64,000 bases of DNA from Gilliamella bombi (GCF_900103255.1 NZ_FMWS01000012.1:1-64000), one strand, 5' to 3'. Counted from the stretch's first letter, positions 50,377-61,813 are shown. Notes: generated by a model not told the origin, from the letters alone. Program-made: numbers and translations.

Positions 50377-52674
50377 ATGAAAAAGCGCCTACTTAAAATT
50401 CTGGCTTTCTTATTTTTTTCTATCCTTTTGTTATTAGGTATCTTTTTTGTTGCCGATTACTTTTATCCTTTATCAATAACAAAAAATAAAACAACACAAA
50501 CAATTCTTGCGCAAGATGGTACGCCTCTGTGGCGATTTGCTGATGAAAATGGTATTTGGCGATATCCTATCAAATTAGATGAAGTCCCCAATGATTACCT
50601 TGATGTGTTATTAAATTATGAAGACCGCCATTTTTATGATCATTTTGGTATTAATCCTGCCTCTTTATTGAGAGCAGCTTGGCAAAATATCACCAATAAA
50701 AGAATTATTTCAGGTGGTAGTACTATTTCGATGCAGGTTGCAAGATTGCTTTATCCACACGATCGCTCCATGGCAGGAAAGTTACAACAAATATTTCGAA
50801 CACTACAACTTGAATTACATTTTACAAAAGATGAAATTTTAACTTTATATATTAATCGAGCCCCATTTGGCGGGACAATCGAAGGCTTAGGGGCTGCTAG
50901 TTGGTCATATTTTGGTAAAGAGCCCAAAGCGTTAACACGTAGTGAGGCGGTTTTATTGGCCGTATTGCCACAAGCACCCAGTCGTTTGCGTCCTGATAGG
51001 TACCCCGAACGAGCCAAACAAGCACGCGACAAAGTTCTAGCAAGATTGGCCCGATATCAGGTATGGTCATCTGATATTATAGAGCAAGTTAGAAAAGAAG
51101 AAGTATGGGTTTACCCACGTAAAAAGCCACAATTAGCTCCTTTATTAGCTCGAAGGTTAAGTCAACAATATCCTGATGTTGATATTATTCGATCAAATAT
51201 CGATCTTTCCCTTCAATACAGCCTTGAAGATATTGCTGCTAATCGTAAAAATCAGTTACCTCCCAAAAACTCACTAGCTATTTTAGTTGTCGATCATACG
51301 GATATGTCCGTAAAAGGCTATGTTGGGTCGGTTGATTTTAACGATAAAGAGCGATTCGGTCAGGTTGATATGATAAGTTCGCTTCGATCTCCTGGATCGA
51401 CATTAAAGCCTTTTATGTATGCTTTAGCGATTGATGACGGCATGATTCATTCTGAATCGTTATTGCAAGATACACCTAGAATCAGTTCTGATTATCGACC
51501 TACGAATTTTGATGAAGATTTTTATGGACCAATAAGTGCCTCAGATGCATTAAAGAATTCATTAAACTTACCTGCTGTTGAGTTAATTGAGCTTTATGGA
51601 CCAAAACGATTTGCTGGCAAGCTGTTTAGTATTGGCTTACCGCTTCAATCTAAAGGTAATGATCCTAATATATCGTATATTTTGGGTGGTGCGTCGTTAA
51701 GAATGGATAATTTAGTTAGCGCATATAGTGCCTTTGCTCGTCATGGGCAAGTAAGTCCTTTACGATTTACGCAAGCAGATCCCTTACTAAGCAAGCCATT
51801 TATTAGCGATGGAAGTGCATGGATCACAAGACAGATGCTAGTTAATAATTATCAGCTTGCCTATAAAACAGGCACTAGCTATGGATATCGTGATGCATGG
51901 GCGATTGGGGTCAATCCTCGCTATTTGATTGGCATTTGGGTCGGTCGTCCTGATGGAACGCCCGTTGTTGGTCAATATGGCAGTATTACAGCGGTGCCGA
52001 TACTACAACAAGTTAACACGTTATTATTAAATAAAGAGCGACGAATAAATCGCCCACTTCCCTTAGTAACTAAACCGACAACAGTAACCTTAGAAAAAAT
52101 TTGTTGGCCATCAGGACAAAAGTTACCTGCAACTGATGAAAACTGCCACCGTCAAAAAAATGCATGGGTATTAAATAATATGATACCTCCAACACTTGAT
52201 ACGCTAACGGCACTTAATAATAATATTTATCGTTCAGGGTGGGTGACTATTTGGGTAAATGATGCCGGCAAACGTGTGTCAGCAGACTGTAGCAATGCAC
52301 ATAAAAAACAGGTTGCACTTTGGCCAATAGCTTTAGAAAATTGGCTACTACCCAAAGAACGTCGACAATCGCTAATTCCTGAAGTTGATAATCATTGCCC
52401 AGTGTTTGGTAAAGATATCTTTTTGCCACTCAATATTATTGGGCTGCAAGATAAGCAATTGGTAAAACGATTACCTGGGCAGCAAGATGTCACTATCGAT
52501 CTAACTCCACAAGGTGGTGTTGGTGACAAATGGTGGTTTTTAGATGGTCAACTTATTGAGAAAACGTATGGCGATCAAAAGGTAGCTTTGACAGTTACTC
52601 ATAAAGGTTTACATCATCTATTTTTATTAGATCAAAGTGGACAAATTTCACGAATGACATTTACCCTTGACTAA
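50377..52674 (+). CDS. pbpC: Penicillin-binding protein 1C
   Basis: The 765-aa bifunctional protein has an N-terminal TM helix (~residues 7-27) and a glycosyltransferase domain with [13 protein letters not shown] and [11 protein letters not shown]. The transpeptidase domain has [13 protein letters not shown] (SxxK), SLNLPAVE and [12 protein letters not shown] (KTG), plus the C-terminal extension typical of PBP1C. E. coli PbpC is similar in length (770). It follows yfhM and precedes ndk, the conserved order. No SD is visible before the ATG; repeat copy B lies there. Confidence 0.96.
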   Translation: MKKRLLKILAFLFFSILLLLGIFFVADYFYPLSITKNKTTQTILAQDGTPLWRFADENGIWRYPIKLDEVPNDYLDVLLNYEDRHFYDHFGINPASLLRAAWQNITNKRIISGGSTISMQVARLLYPHDRSMAGKLQQIFRTLQLELHFTKDEILTLYINRAPFGGTIEGLGAASWSYFGKEPKALTRSEAVLLAVLPQAPSRLRPDRYPERAKQARDKVLARLARYQVWSSDIIEQVRKEEVWVYPRKKPQLAPLLARRLSQQYPDVDIIRSNIDLSLQYSLEDIAANRKNQLPPKNSLAILVVDHTDMSVKGYVGSVDFNDKERFGQVDMISSLRSPGSTLKPFMYALAIDDGMIHSESLLQDTPRISSDYRPTNFDEDFYGPISASDALKNSLNLPAVELIELYGPKRFAGKLFSIGLPLQSKGNDPNISYILGGASLRMDNLVSAYSAFARHGQVSPLRFTQADPLLSKPFISDGSAWITRQMLVNNYQLAYKTGTSYGYRDAWAIGVNPRYLIGIWVGRPDGTPVVGQYGSITAVPILQQVNTLLLNKERRINRPLPLVTKPTTVTLEKICWPSGQKLPATDENCHRQKNAWVLNNMIPPTLDTLTALNNNIYRSGWVTIWVNDAGKRVSADCSNAHKKQVALWPIALENWLLPKERRQSLIPEVDNHCPVFGKDIFLPLNIIGLQDKQLVKRLPGQQDVTIDLTPQGGVGDKWWFLDGQLIEKTYGDQKVALTVTHKGLHHLFLLDQSGQISRMTFTLD

Positions 52675-52693
52675 ACTAACAAGGAGCAAACCT

Positions 52694-53116
52694 ATGGCTA
52701 TTGAAAGAACCTTATCTATCATCAAACCTAATGCCGTTAAAAAACAATTGATTGGTGAAATTGAAACCCGTATTAGCCAAGCAAAACTTAACATTATTGC
52801 CTTAAAAATGCTTAGATTAACAAAAGAACAGGCAGAAGGATTTTATGCTGAGCACCAAGGTAAATCATTTTTTGATAAGTTGGTTAAATTTATGATATCT
52901 GGGCCGATAGTTGTTCAGATTCTCGAAGGCGATAATGCTATTAAGCGTTATCGAGAATTGATGGGACCAACTGATTTATCTAAAGCAGCCACAGGCACTT
53001 TACGAGCTGATTTTGCTGACAGTATGACTGAAAATGCCGTACATGGCTCAGATTCTCTAGCCACGGCTGAAAAAGAAATTGCTTATTTTTTTGTTGATAG
53101 CGAGATAGTAGGGTAA
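52694..53116 (+). CDS. ndk: Nucleoside diphosphate kinase
   Basis: The 140-aa product begins [17 protein letters not shown] and has the catalytic-His motif NAVHGSDS. It equilibrates NTP pools by phosphotransfer through the His. AAGGAG precedes ATG 52694, so the in-frame extension into pbpC is rejected. Length is normal (143 in E. coli). Confidence 0.97.
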   Translation: MAIERTLSIIKPNAVKKQLIGEIETRISQAKLNIIALKMLRLTKEQAEGFYAEHQGKSFFDKLVKFMISGPIVVQILEGDNAIKRYRELMGPTDLSKAATGTLRADFADSMTENAVHGSDSLATAEKEIAYFFVDSEIVG

Positions 53117-53312
53117 ATCAATATTATTAAATAAATCAAAATAGTGATATAAGCTGTTTTAGCTTGTATTAGTTTTTTTAATGTCATTAATCGAAAGCTA
53201 CTACATATAACTTTAAGTTATAACCATGTGAGTATTTGTTATTTATTTATTCGATTCTTTGTTGCTAGACTTTAACGGTACATAACATAACCTTGATTGA
53301 GGGAGAATCAGA

Positions 53313-54140
53313 ATGAAATTGTTGACTAAATCACTAGCTGTTGTTGCATTAGTAAGTAGTTTGTTAGGTGCAAATTCTGCTTATGCAGATCGCCTTGATG
53401 ATATTGAGAAACGAGGAGAAATAAAAATAGCGGTATTTGATAGTAATCCGCCATTTGGTTATATTGACGAAAAGACAAATAAAATTGTTGGTCTTGACGT
53501 TGATTATGCCAACGAGATAGCAAAAGCATTAAAGGTTAATGTTGAGCTAGTTCCGACTAATCCGGCCAATCGAATTCCGTTATTAACATCCCAAAAAGCC
53601 GATTTAATTGTAGCTAATTTTACCGTTACTGATGAAAGAGCAAAAACTGTTGATTTTAGTCTTCCTTATTTTGCGACTGGTCAGAAATTTGTAGCAAAAA
53701 AAGGAGTATTGAAATCAGCAGATAATTTGAAAAATCTTCGTATTGGTGCCGATAAAGGTACAGTTATGGAAATTACATTGCGAGAAAAATACCCAACAGC
53801 TAAAGTAATTTCTTATGATGATACACCATTTGCGTTTGCAGCGTTACGTAATGGTGTTGTGCAGGCAATTACTCAAGATGATGCAAAATTAATCGGCCTA
53901 TTAGCGAATTTACCAGAAGAACAACGAGCTGTATTTGAAATTTCACCATTTAGTATTACTCAAGAATATCAAGCTGTTGGTATACCAAAAGGGGAAGATC
54001 GCTTGAAAGAAAAAGTGAATCAAATTTTGTTAACACTAGAAAAAGATGGTGAAGCATTAACGATTTATAATCGTTGGTTTGGACCTGAAACTGCATCAGC
54101 GATGCCTCGTGGTGATTTTAAAATTGGTAAAGGTCAGTAG
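53313..54140 (+). CDS. Amino-acid ABC transporter, periplasmic binding protein
   Basis: The 275-aa protein has a signal peptide (LTKSLAVVALVSSLLGANSAYA) and the SBP_bac_3 fold with FDSNPPFGYIDE, VGLDVDYANEIAKAL, ANFTVTDERAKTVDFS and RIGADKGTVMEI. It should bind a polar amino acid such as glutamate, aspartate, glutamine or Cys-type ligands; the ligand cannot be read. Two permease genes follow directly. AGGGAGA precedes the ATG. Confidence 0.9.
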   Translation: MKLLTKSLAVVALVSSLLGANSAYADRLDDIEKRGEIKIAVFDSNPPFGYIDEKTNKIVGLDVDYANEIAKALKVNVELVPTNPANRIPLLTSQKADLIVANFTVTDERAKTVDFSLPYFATGQKFVAKKGVLKSADNLKNLRIGADKGTVMEITLREKYPTAKVISYDDTPFAFAALRNGVVQAITQDDAKLIGLLANLPEEQRAVFEISPFSITQEYQAVGIPKGEDRLKEKVNQILLTLEKDGEALTIYNRWFGPETASAMPRGDFKIGKGQ

Positions 54141-54142
54141 TT

Positions 54143-54868
54143 ATGTATGAGCAATTACTTGAGCCTCGTTATTTGTGGTGGTTATGGGATGGTTTTTTAG
54201 TTACGTTAGCTATCTCATTGCTAACCATTATATTTTCAACATCACTAGGTTTTTTGCTGGTTATTGCTCAACAAAGTCGAATTAAATTCATTCAAGTTAT
54301 AGTAATGGGGTATAACGCAATTTTTCGTTATTCTCCGTTATTGCCTCAACTCTTTTTTTGGTATTTTGGTGTGGGTAATTTATTACCAATAGAATTTAAA
54401 TTATGGTTATTTGACGAACCGCAAATCCAGTTGCTGTTTTTTTCACTGAAAATGCCATCATTTGAATTTATAATCGGTTTAGTTGGTTTAACTTGTTATT
54501 CCAGTGCTTTTATTGCCGAAGAATTTAGAGCGGGTATAGCTGGTGTAAGTCGGGGGCAAGAACAGGCTTCATTGGCATTAGGTTTAACTTGGTGGCAAAG
54601 TATGCGATTTATTATTTTGCCACAAAGTTTTCGTATTGCATTTCCGCCTTTAATTGGCCAGTACATGAATATTATAAAAAATTCGTCGTTAACAATGGCT
54701 ATTGGTGTGTTAGAACTTTCTTATGTATCGCGTCAAGTTGAAACCGAATCATTAAAAACCTTTCAAGATTTTGCTATTGCAACTTTATTATATATTTTGG
54801 CGATAGTGATTGTTGGAACTTTGGGTAATATTTATCAAGTAAAACGATTGCAAATAGGTAAGGTGTAA
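54143..54868 (+). CDS. Amino-acid ABC transporter permease (1)
   Basis: The 241-aa HisM/GlnP-type permease has five or so TM segments and the EAA loop SLALGLTWWQSMRFIILPQ. It begins 2 bp after the binding protein gene and is 6 bp before the second permease, one operon. It probably forms a heterodimer with the second permease. Confidence 0.92.
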   Translation: MYEQLLEPRYLWWLWDGFLVTLAISLLTIIFSTSLGFLLVIAQQSRIKFIQVIVMGYNAIFRYSPLLPQLFFWYFGVGNLLPIEFKLWLFDEPQIQLLFFSLKMPSFEFIIGLVGLTCYSSAFIAEEFRAGIAGVSRGQEQASLALGLTWWQSMRFIILPQSFRIAFPPLIGQYMNIIKNSSLTMAIGVLELSYVSRQVETESLKTFQDFAIATLLYILAIVIVGTLGNIYQVKRLQIGKV

Positions 54869-54874
54869 TCATTT

Positions 54875-55558
54875 ATGGAGCTTAAAGGTTTAGAGGTTAT
54901 TTACCACAATTTCAGTTATATGATGTGGGGAAATTTTCCCGGAGGAATTTTTTTAACGCTGTTAATGAGTTTTGCCGCAATTATATTTTCAAGTTTTTTG
55001 GGTATTCTTGCTGGAGTCGGGTTGACTGTTTTAAAAGGAGTTATGCGTTATTTTTTAGTTGGTATACTTGGTTTTTTAAGAGCTATTCCTGTCATTATGC
55101 TTATTTTCTGGACTTACTTTCTTCTACCTGTGTTACTTAGTGTAGATGTGCCAGCAATTGCAACGGTAATATTTGCATTATCCTTGATAGGAGCTGCATA
55201 CATTGGACATTCAGTTCATGCAGGTATGATTGCTGTGGCTAAAGAACAATGGCAAGCGGCGTTTTCATTAGGCTTAACTAAAAAGCAAGTTATTATATTT
55301 ATCATATTACCACAAGCCCTTAAAATGATGTTGCCGTCTTTTGTAAATCAATGGGTATCACTGATTAAAGATACTTCACTGGCTTATATTGTTGGAGTAG
55401 CGGAATTTACTTTTATTGCAACCCAAATTAATAATCGTAGTATGATTTATCCAACAGAAATCTTTCTATTTGTTATAGTTGTTTATTTTATCATCTGCGC
55501 CTCGCTTGATTTTGCGGTTACGTTTTTCTCAAAACGCCAATTATTTTGCTTTAAATAA
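54875..55558 (+). CDS. Amino-acid ABC transporter permease (2)
   Basis: The 227-aa permease has the EAA loop SLGLTKKQVIIFIILPQALK and SLIKDTSLAYIVGVAEF. It is the partner of the permease at 54143. No ATPase gene follows within the window: the next ~600 bp hold only decayed sequence. Confidence 0.92.
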   Translation: MELKGLEVIYHNFSYMMWGNFPGGIFLTLLMSFAAIIFSSFLGILAGVGLTVLKGVMRYFLVGILGFLRAIPVIMLIFWTYFLLPVLLSVDVPAIATVIFALSLIGAAYIGHSVHAGMIAVAKEQWQAAFSLGLTKKQVIIFIILPQALKMMLPSFVNQWVSLIKDTSLAYIVGVAEFTFIATQINNRSMIYPTEIFLFVIVVYFIICASLDFAVTFFSKRQLFCFK

Positions 55559-55595
55559 AACAATATTCTCATAGAGTATATGGGGGATTTCACTA

Positions 55596-55775
55596 TTTAC
55601 TTGAATAACGTTCTCTTAATTTATTCATGTAAAATTCGATTGAATCTTTAGCTTTGGGATGTGTTTCAATATAGCTATTAAATATTATTTGTATAAGTCA
55701 AAAAAATGTGGAAGATATATTATTGAATTTTCATGATCACTAATCTTAAAAGATGCATTTTTAAATGTACTAGCT
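55596..55775 (-). pseudogene. Unrecognised decayed ORF
   Basis: The minus strand reads STFKNASFKISDHENSIIYL, then PHFFDLYK and a stop; in another frame it reads FNSYIETHPKAKDSIEFYMN, then KLRERYSSK and a stop. The join needs one indel. The family is unknown. An intact form might be a small helical protein. Confidence 0.3.
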
Positions 55776-55782
55776 TAAATTA

Positions 55783-55930
55783 AATCTGAGCTACTACAAC
55801 TGATTTCTTGAAGAGCAAGTCCCTTCTCATTGCTCATTTTTTAAAGCGATAATAATTATCTCGATTATATCCTATGACTTTACAGGCTTATTGTGCGTAC
55901 TAAGTTGCTGGTTAATTCTAAAAGCCATAA
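55783..55930 (-). mobile_element. IS481-like transposase N-terminal remnant
   Basis: Minus-strand codons read ACKVIGYNRDNYYRFKK up to a stop, then in the next frame MSNEKGLALQEISCSSSDLI. This resembles the N-terminal helix-turn-helix segment (KVxGxSRDTFYRY...) of IS481-type transposases. It is a short frameshifted relic. Confidence 0.45.
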
Positions 55931-56105
55931 TTTAGGTTTAATGATTTTTCTGTTTGATTCAATTATGACACTCCTAGTTACGTTATAAAATAACGCAAAT
56001 GTCAGATTAAAACTATTCTTATGAGGTATAGAAACCCAGTTTATTTATATATTTTATGAAAGAGGATAATTCAATGAATTTTCTCATTGTGTTCTAAAAT
56101 AGAAA

Positions 56106-56132
56106 AAAAGCACCTTATATTAAGGTACTTTT
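56106..56132. terminator. Terminator after fis
   Basis: ACCTTA and TAAGGT form the stem, with A-runs before and T-runs after, so it can work on the minus strand for fis and on the plus strand. Confidence 0.7.
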
Positions 56133-56161
56133 TATATTATAAAATGTTAAATAATAGAAGA

Positions 56162-56458
56162 TTAACTCATTCCATATTGTTTTAATTTTTTGCGAAGTGT
56201 ACCGCGGTTGATACCAAGCATATTTGCTGCTCGAGTTTGATTGCCGCGTGTATATTGCATAACCATATCAAGGAATGGATGTTCAACTTCAGCTAACACT
56301 AATTCATAAAGATCTGTCGGATCTTCACCATTTAATTGTGATAAATAGTTTTTTAAAGCTTGCTTCACTGAATCACGCAATGGCTTTTGTGTTATTTGGT
56401 CTTGAGAATTTACAGTTGTAAATTTAAGTGCTGCAGCTGTAACGCGTTGTTCTGACAT
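56162..56458 (-). CDS. fis: DNA-binding protein Fis
   Basis: The 98-aa protein has the canonical length and the C-terminal [20 protein letters not shown] and [14 protein letters not shown] helix-turn-helix. The N-terminal beta-hairpin arms are also present. Fis bends DNA and activates rRNA promoters. It follows dusB by 7 bp, the conserved dusB-fis operon. Confidence 0.97.
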   Translation of the reverse strand: MSEQRVTAAALKFTTVNSQDQITQKPLRDSVKQALKNYLSQLNGEDPTDLYELVLAEVEHPFLDMVMQYTRGNQTRAANMLGINRGTLRKKLKQYGMS

Positions 56459-56465
56459 AGTATTC

Positions 56466-57473
56466 TTAACTCTTTGGGTTGTTTCTAATTTTACTAAAAA
56501 ATGCTTTTAGAGTGTTTACTTGCTCACTTGTATTGCTAAGTACACTAAATAAGCGCCTGAATTGATCGCTGTCAGCATAATTCTTGGTGTACCAATTTAC
56601 ATGCTTTCTGGCAATCCTTAATCCTTTGTATTCTCCATAGAATTGATAAAGATCATCAAGATGTGATAGTACAACTTGTTCTACTTCATCAATACTTTTG
56701 TTTTTCTGTAACTGTCCATGTGTTAAATAGAATGCAATTTCTTCAAATATCCAAGGTCGCCCTTGTGCCGCTCGCCCGATCATTATAGCATCAGCCTGCG
56801 TATATTGAAAAACATCTTTTGCCTGTTCAGGTGTACAAATATCTCCATTAGCAATTACAGGAATTGTAACATTTTCTTTAACTGCTCTAATAGAGTCATA
56901 TTCAGCGACACCGTTGAATAAGCAAGCACGTGTTCTTCCGTGAATAGTAATTGCCTTTATACCACAATCCTGTGCAATTTGTGCGATTTCTATGCAATTT
57001 CTATTTTCTTTATTCCATCCAGTCCGCGTTTTTAATGTTACCGGAACATCAACTGCACCGACAACTTTCTGCAAAATTTTTTTAATAAGTTCCGGATACT
57101 GCATTAAAGCAGATCCAGCCAATTTTCTATTGACCTTTTTAGCCGGACATCCCATATTAATGTCAATCAACTGAGCACCGTGTTTGACATTAAATTCAGC
57201 AGCTTTAGCCATTTCGTCGGGATCAGAACCGACAATTTGTACTGCACGAATACCAACATCATCACTCGCTATCATTCGCATAGCTGATTTATCGGTATGC
57301 CAAACATCAGAATTTGCTAAAAACATTTCTGAAACAGTCATACCAGCACCAAATCGATGACATAGATTACGAAATGGTTTATCACTTATTCCAGCCATTG
57401 GTGCAGCAATTAAATTATTCTTTAATTTTAGTTCACCAATGCTAAGTAAATTAAAGTCGGCTATATTACGCAT
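56466..57473 (-). CDS. dusB: tRNA-dihydrouridine synthase B
   Basis: The 335-aa FMN protein has [48 protein letters not shown] and [10 protein letters not shown], all Dus signatures, with the catalytic Cys in MGCPAKK. It reduces U17-type uridines in tRNA. It is co-transcribed with fis, and prmA lies 28 bp upstream. The C-terminus is slightly longer than in E. coli (321). Confidence 0.96.
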   Translation of the reverse strand: MRNIADFNLLSIGELKLKNNLIAAPMAGISDKPFRNLCHRFGAGMTVSEMFLANSDVWHTDKSAMRMIASDDVGIRAVQIVGSDPDEMAKAAEFNVKHGAQLIDINMGCPAKKVNRKLAGSALMQYPELIKKILQKVVGAVDVPVTLKTRTGWNKENRNCIEIAQIAQDCGIKAITIHGRTRACLFNGVAEYDSIRAVKENVTIPVIANGDICTPEQAKDVFQYTQADAIMIGRAAQGRPWIFEEIAFYLTHGQLQKNKSIDEVEQVVLSHLDDLYQFYGEYKGLRIARKHVNWYTKNYADSDQFRRLFSVLSNTSEQVNTLKAFFSKIRNNPKS

Positions 57474-57501
57474 TTTTTTTCAAACTTAAAAGGGGGTAGC
57501 G

Positions 57502-58377
57502 TTAATTTTTTTTATTTTTTTTACCAGTGATACAACACCACTCGTCAAGTTCAACCACTGGATCTAATTTAAAATTGGGTTGGTAAGCCATGCAAACACT
57601 TGATGATTGGGTAGTTAAAATACCAGATAAACCTAGTTTACCTTCAGGTTTTACTAATTTACTTATATGTGGTTCAAGCTCTTTTAATGGTCCAGCTAAA
57701 ATATTGGCAACAACTATATCTGCTTGCAAATTGTCTGGGATCTCTTTTGATAAATAAAGCTCTAGTCTTTCACTGACATCATTACGCTGTGCATTGTCAC
57801 GGCTAGCTTGAATGGCTTGAGGATCGATATCAATACCGATTACTTGTTTTGCACCTAATTTTAGTGCAGCAATTGCCAAAATACCAGATCCACAACCATA
57901 ATCGATAACTAATTTATCTTTAAGGTCTAAATTATCAAGCCAAGTTAAGCATAATGCCGTGGTTGGGTGAGTACCTGTGCCAAATGCTAATCCAGGGTCT
58001 AACATAACATTAACAGCATTAGTGTCGGGCACGTCACGCCAACTAGGACAAATCCAAAGTCGCTCACCAAATTTCATAGGATGAAAGTTGTCCATCCATT
58101 CACGTTCCCAGTCTTTATCTTCTAATTGTTCAATTTTATAAGAATATTGTTCAAGATTTAATATTGCTCTTAATTCATCGATATCTGTTTGAGCATCATA
58201 AAGCCCAATCACATCGGTATTACCCCAAAGTTTAGTTTCGCCGGGTAATGGTTCAAAGACAGGCGTGTCAAAGGTATCTTGAAAAGTGACTGATACAGCA
58301 CCAGACTCCTCTAATTGTTCGCTAATTTGTTCAGCAAGATCGTTGGTTGTATTAATTTTGAGTTGAATCCAAGGCAT
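57502..58377 (-). CDS. prmA: Ribosomal protein L11 methyltransferase
   Basis: The ~291-aa SAM-dependent enzyme has [57 protein letters not shown] and [10 protein letters not shown], all PrmA signatures. It methylates L11. ATG 58377 follows AAGGAAG and overlaps the end of panF by 26 bp. The ATG at 58398 has weaker support. Confidence 0.96.
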   Translation of the reverse strand: MPWIQLKINTTNDLAEQISEQLEESGAVSVTFQDTFDTPVFEPLPGETKLWGNTDVIGLYDAQTDIDELRAILNLEQYSYKIEQLEDKDWEREWMDNFHPMKFGERLWICPSWRDVPDTNAVNVMLDPGLAFGTGTHPTTALCLTWLDNLDLKDKLVIDYGCGSGILAIAALKLGAKQVIGIDIDPQAIQASRDNAQRNDVSERLELYLSKEIPDNLQADIVVANILAGPLKELEPHISKLVKPEGKLGLSGILTTQSSSVCMAYQPNFKLDPVVELDEWCCITGKKNKKN

Positions 58378-59803
58378 AATTCTTCCTTTTATTGTCAAAC
58401 ATATTGGCTATAATAAAAATAATAAATCCAATAGTTAAAGAGGGGACTATTGGGTGTAGTGATAATAATTTAATATTATAACTTGCCAATAATGTATAAC
58501 TTATAGCTCCTGTAAGCATTGAACAAAGAGCACCAGTAGCATTAGCTTTTTTCCAATATAATCCAAGTACTAACGGCCATAAAAAGACAGCTTCAAGTCC
58601 ACCAAAAGCGAGTAAATTTAGCCAAATAATCATATCAGGCGGGGTCCATGCTGCCCAAATAAGTAACCCACCAAAAATAAAAGTGATAGTGACCGAAATC
58701 CGAGTAAGAAACTTATCACTGAAATTAATATTAGTTTTGATGCTTAAAAACAGATCTTTGATGATAACAGATGATACTTGTAATAATTGAGCATTAATGG
58801 TGGACATAATAGCGGCAAGTGGAGCAGCTAAAAAGATTCCAGCAGCAAAAGGTGGTAATACATTTATAATTAATGTCGGTACTATTTGATCAGGAATGGT
58901 TAAATCGCTAATAATAGCACGCCCTAAAGCACCAGATAAATGCATAGTTAGCATAATAACAGTAACGACAATGGTGCCAAGAATAATTCCTTGATGTACT
59001 GCTTTGCTATCTTTATAGGCCATACAACGAACAGCAGTATGAGGTAAGCCAACCACACCAAAACAAACTAATATCCAAAATGAAGCCATGAACGGAAAGT
59101 CCATAAAGTCATTAGGTCCTTGTGGTGTTAAAAGAGCAGGGTCAATTTTTATTAGCTGATCAATTATTGCAGTGATTCCACCACCTGCATAGATAATAGC
59201 ACCAAGTAATAATATAGCACCTATGATCATCACTAACCCTTGAAAAGCATCATTTAATATACTGGCTCGAAAACCGCCAAATGCGGTATAAATAACCGTA
59301 CCAATACCAAATATTAATAAGCCCGTATGATAAGGTATACCTACTGATGATTGTAGTAAGCGAGCCCCACCAACAAACTGTACTGTCATTGCGCCGATAA
59401 AGGCAACGACAAGGGTAATACTTGCTAGCCAAACAATAGTTTTACTTTTATAGTGAGCATAAAGCATATCACTTAACGTTATAGCATCATATTTACGAGC
59501 TAAAATGGCAAATTTTTTGCCTAGAATACCAAGCGAGAGTAATACAGTTGGAACTTGGATCATCGATAATAGCACCCAACCAAGGCCAAATTTATAAGCA
59601 GCACCAGGACCACCAATAAACGAGCTGGCACTAATATAAGTTGCGGCTAGTGTCATGGCGAGTAAAAATCCTCCCATGGTGCGATTACCGATAAAATAAT
59701 CAGTAAATTGATTTACTTTTTTGCGTTTTACATAAGCATAAATTGATAATGCGAATACAAAAACAAGATAGATGACAAGCGGTACAATAATATCTAAATG
59801 CAT
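58352..59803 (-). CDS. panF: Sodium/pantothenate symporter
   Basis: The 483-aa SSS-family protein is the same length as E. coli PanF. It has ~13 TM segments, with [24 protein letters not shown] split across TM2, [20 protein letters not shown] and [17 protein letters not shown]. It imports pantothenate with Na+. yhdT lies 6 bp upstream and prmA overlaps its end, the conserved enteric order. Confidence 0.95.
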   Translation of the reverse strand: MHLDIIVPLVIYLVFVFALSIYAYVKRKKVNQFTDYFIGNRTMGGFLLAMTLAATYISASSFIGGPGAAYKFGLGWVLLSMIQVPTVLLSLGILGKKFAILARKYDAITLSDMLYAHYKSKTIVWLASITLVVAFIGAMTVQFVGGARLLQSSVGIPYHTGLLIFGIGTVIYTAFGGFRASILNDAFQGLVMIIGAILLLGAIIYAGGGITAIIDQLIKIDPALLTPQGPNDFMDFPFMASFWILVCFGVVGLPHTAVRCMAYKDSKAVHQGIILGTIVVTVIMLTMHLSGALGRAIISDLTIPDQIVPTLIINVLPPFAAGIFLAAPLAAIMSTINAQLLQVSSVIIKDLFLSIKTNINFSDKFLTRISVTITFIFGGLLIWAAWTPPDMIIWLNLLAFGGLEAVFLWPLVLGLYWKKANATGALCSMLTGAISYTLLASYNIKLLSLHPIVPSLTIGFIIFIIANMFDNKRKNYALDSTQN

Positions 59804-59809
59804 GTTAGA

Positions 59810-60046
59810 TCACTTAGTTTGTTCTAATGAGAAATTTTTAAATTGAAATTTTACAACTAACCAGCAAAGCAATATAAAACCGATAGGCACCATAATGCAA
59901 GATAGTTCAAACCACAATGGAAGACCTAAAAATCCTATTTTGTCGTTAATACAGTATGCACAAACGATCCATCCAAGAAGATAAATAAAAGTTAGTAATA
60001 AAGAAAGTTTAGCCTCTTTATTTGCTTGTTTATATCGAGCATCCAT
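59810..60046 (-). CDS. yhdT: YhdT family membrane protein
   Basis: The 78-aa protein has two TM segments (LLLTFIYLLGWIVCAY and FELSCIMVPIGFILLCWLVV) and matches YhdT, the small protein encoded just upstream of panF in enterics. It may aid pantothenate uptake, but its role is unproven. Confidence 0.88.
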   Translation of the reverse strand: MDARYKQANKEAKLSLLLTFIYLLGWIVCAYCINDKIGFLGLPLWFELSCIMVPIGFILLCWLVVKFQFKNFSLEQTK

Positions 60047-60218
60047 ATTGATTTATTCAAAATTAAGGGTGGTTTAGAGTAAAAGAAAGCATTGAACTTA
60101 GCAAGTATATTGCGATTTATGCAATATTATATTTTAAATATATCAATTTTAGCAATATTAAAAGTATTATATAGTGTTTTATTGTTGATTATGAATACCT
60201 AAACTCTTGGAGAGAAAA

Positions 60219-61697
60219 ATGTCAAACTATTTTAATACATTGAATTTGCGTGAAAAATTAGAACAATTAGGTCAATGTCGTTTTATGGCTCGTGATGAAT
60301 TTGCATCAGAAGCTAATTTTTTGAAAGGTAAAAAAATTGTAATTGTTGGTTGTGGAGCACAAGGTCTTAACCAAGGTCTAAATATGCGAGATTCAGGTTT
60401 AGATATATCTTATGCATTACGTAAAGAAGCTATTGCTGAAAAACGCGCATCATGGAAGAAAGCAACTGAAAATGGTTTTAAAGTAGGAAGTTATGAAGAA
60501 TTAATTCCAACAGCAGATCTTGTTATCAATTTGACTCCTGACAAACAACATTCTGCCGTTGTTCAAGCTATTCAACCGTTGATGAAAAAAGGCTCTGCGC
60601 TTGGCTATTCTCACGGATTTAATATTGTTGAAGTAGGAGAAAAGATTCGCTCTGATATTACAGTAGTGATGGTAGCACCTAAATGCCCTGGTACTGAAGT
60701 TCGTGAAGAATATAAACGAGGTTTTGGTGTGCCGACACTAATTGCAGTTCATCCAGAAAACGATCCAAAAGGTGAAGGGCTAGCAATTGCTAAAGCATGG
60801 GCAGCGGCAACTGGCGGACATCGTGCAGGTGTTTTACAGTCGTCATTTGTTGCCGAAGTTAAGTCAGATTTAATGGGTGAACAAACAATCCTTTGTGGAA
60901 TGTTACAAACAGGATCATTACTTTGTTTTGATAAGCTAGTGGCAGATGGTGTTGATCCTGCTTATGCATGTAAATTACTCCAATTTGGTTGGGAAACGAT
61001 CACTGAGGCGCTAAAACAAGGTGGAATTACTTTAATGATGGATCGTTTATCAAATCCAGCTAAATTGAGAGCAAATGCTTTAGCAAAAGAATTAAAAGTG
61101 ATCATGACGGATCTTTATCGTAAACATATGGACGACATTATATCAGGTGAGTTTTCGTCAACTATGATGAAAGACTGGGCAAATGATGATGCGAACCTTC
61201 TTAAATGGCGTAGAGAAACAGGTGAAACCGCCTTTGAAAAAGCTGCTGACTATCAAGGTAAAATTGATGAACAAGCTTATTTTGATCAAGGCGTTGTTAT
61301 GGTTGCAATGGTTAAAGCCGGTGTTGAACTTGCCTTCGAAACTATGCTTGAATCTGGTATTTTAGCTGAATCAGCTTATTACGAATCATTACATGAGTTA
61401 CCACTTATTGCTAATACTATTGCACGTAAACGTTTGTATGAAATGAATGTTGTTATTTCTGACACAGCTGAGTATGGCAACTATCTATTTGCTAATGCCG
61501 CTGTACCACTATTAAAAGAAAAATTTATGCCAATGTTACAAGCTGGCGATCTAGGTAAAGCGATTCCTGAAAGTAGTGTTGATAATGCACAATTACGCGA
61601 TGTGAATGAAGAAATCCGTAATCATCCAATTGAAACAATCGGTCGTAAATTACGTAGTTATATGACTGATATGAAACGCATCAATGTTGCAAGCTAA
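60219..61697 (+). CDS. ilvC: Ketol-acid reductoisomerase
   Basis: The ~492-aa class II enzyme begins [18 protein letters not shown] and has [20 protein letters not shown] (NADPH fold), [30 protein letters not shown] and the duplicated C-terminal domain. It converts acetolactate to dihydroxyisovalerate in the isoleucine/valine pathway. ATG 60219 follows GGAGAG; the TTG at 60207 is unlikely. ilvY is not adjacent. Confidence 0.97.
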   Translation: MSNYFNTLNLREKLEQLGQCRFMARDEFASEANFLKGKKIVIVGCGAQGLNQGLNMRDSGLDISYALRKEAIAEKRASWKKATENGFKVGSYEELIPTADLVINLTPDKQHSAVVQAIQPLMKKGSALGYSHGFNIVEVGEKIRSDITVVMVAPKCPGTEVREEYKRGFGVPTLIAVHPENDPKGEGLAIAKAWAAATGGHRAGVLQSSFVAEVKSDLMGEQTILCGMLQTGSLLCFDKLVADGVDPAYACKLLQFGWETITEALKQGGITLMMDRLSNPAKLRANALAKELKVIMTDLYRKHMDDIISGEFSSTMMKDWANDDANLLKWRRETGETAFEKAADYQGKIDEQAYFDQGVVMVAMVKAGVELAFETMLESGILAESAYYESLHELPLIANTIARKRLYEMNVVISDTAEYGNYLFANAAVPLLKEKFMPMLQAGDLGKAIPESSVDNAQLRDVNEEIRNHPIETIGRKLRSYMTDMKRINVAS

Positions 61698-61715
61698 ATA
61701 GCTATTTATAATTAT

Positions 61716-61745
61716 AAAAAAGGTGCTGAAAAGTACCTTTTTTTG
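61716..61745 (+). terminator. Terminator after ilvC
   Basis: AAAAAGGT pairs with ACCTTTTT with an inner loop, then a T-run. Confidence 0.85.
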
Positions 61746-61763
61746 TATCTAAAAATTGAATTT

Positions 61764-61813
61764 ACTGTAAAAAACTTTCAGGTAAGTATATGTTTCAGTA
61801 TAAAATAATTAGA
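61764..61813 (-). repeat. Dispersed ~40-bp intergenic repeat, copy C (inverted)
   Basis: On the minus strand: TATACTGAAACATATAC, then TTACCTGAAAGTTTTTT and ACAG. Compare copies A (19958) and B (50328). After it (61809-61853), TTAGATC/GGATCTAA words form an irregular palindromic cluster. No gene lies up to zapC. Confidence 0.55.

Larger units (their letters stand above)
55559..56161. other. 600-bp spacer with decayed sequences
   Basis: On the minus strand coding-like pieces are seen, one matching a transposase N-terminus (55800-55930) and another of unknown origin (55596-55775). Near the right end a hairpin ends the fis gene. No intact gene is present. Confidence 0.55.
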
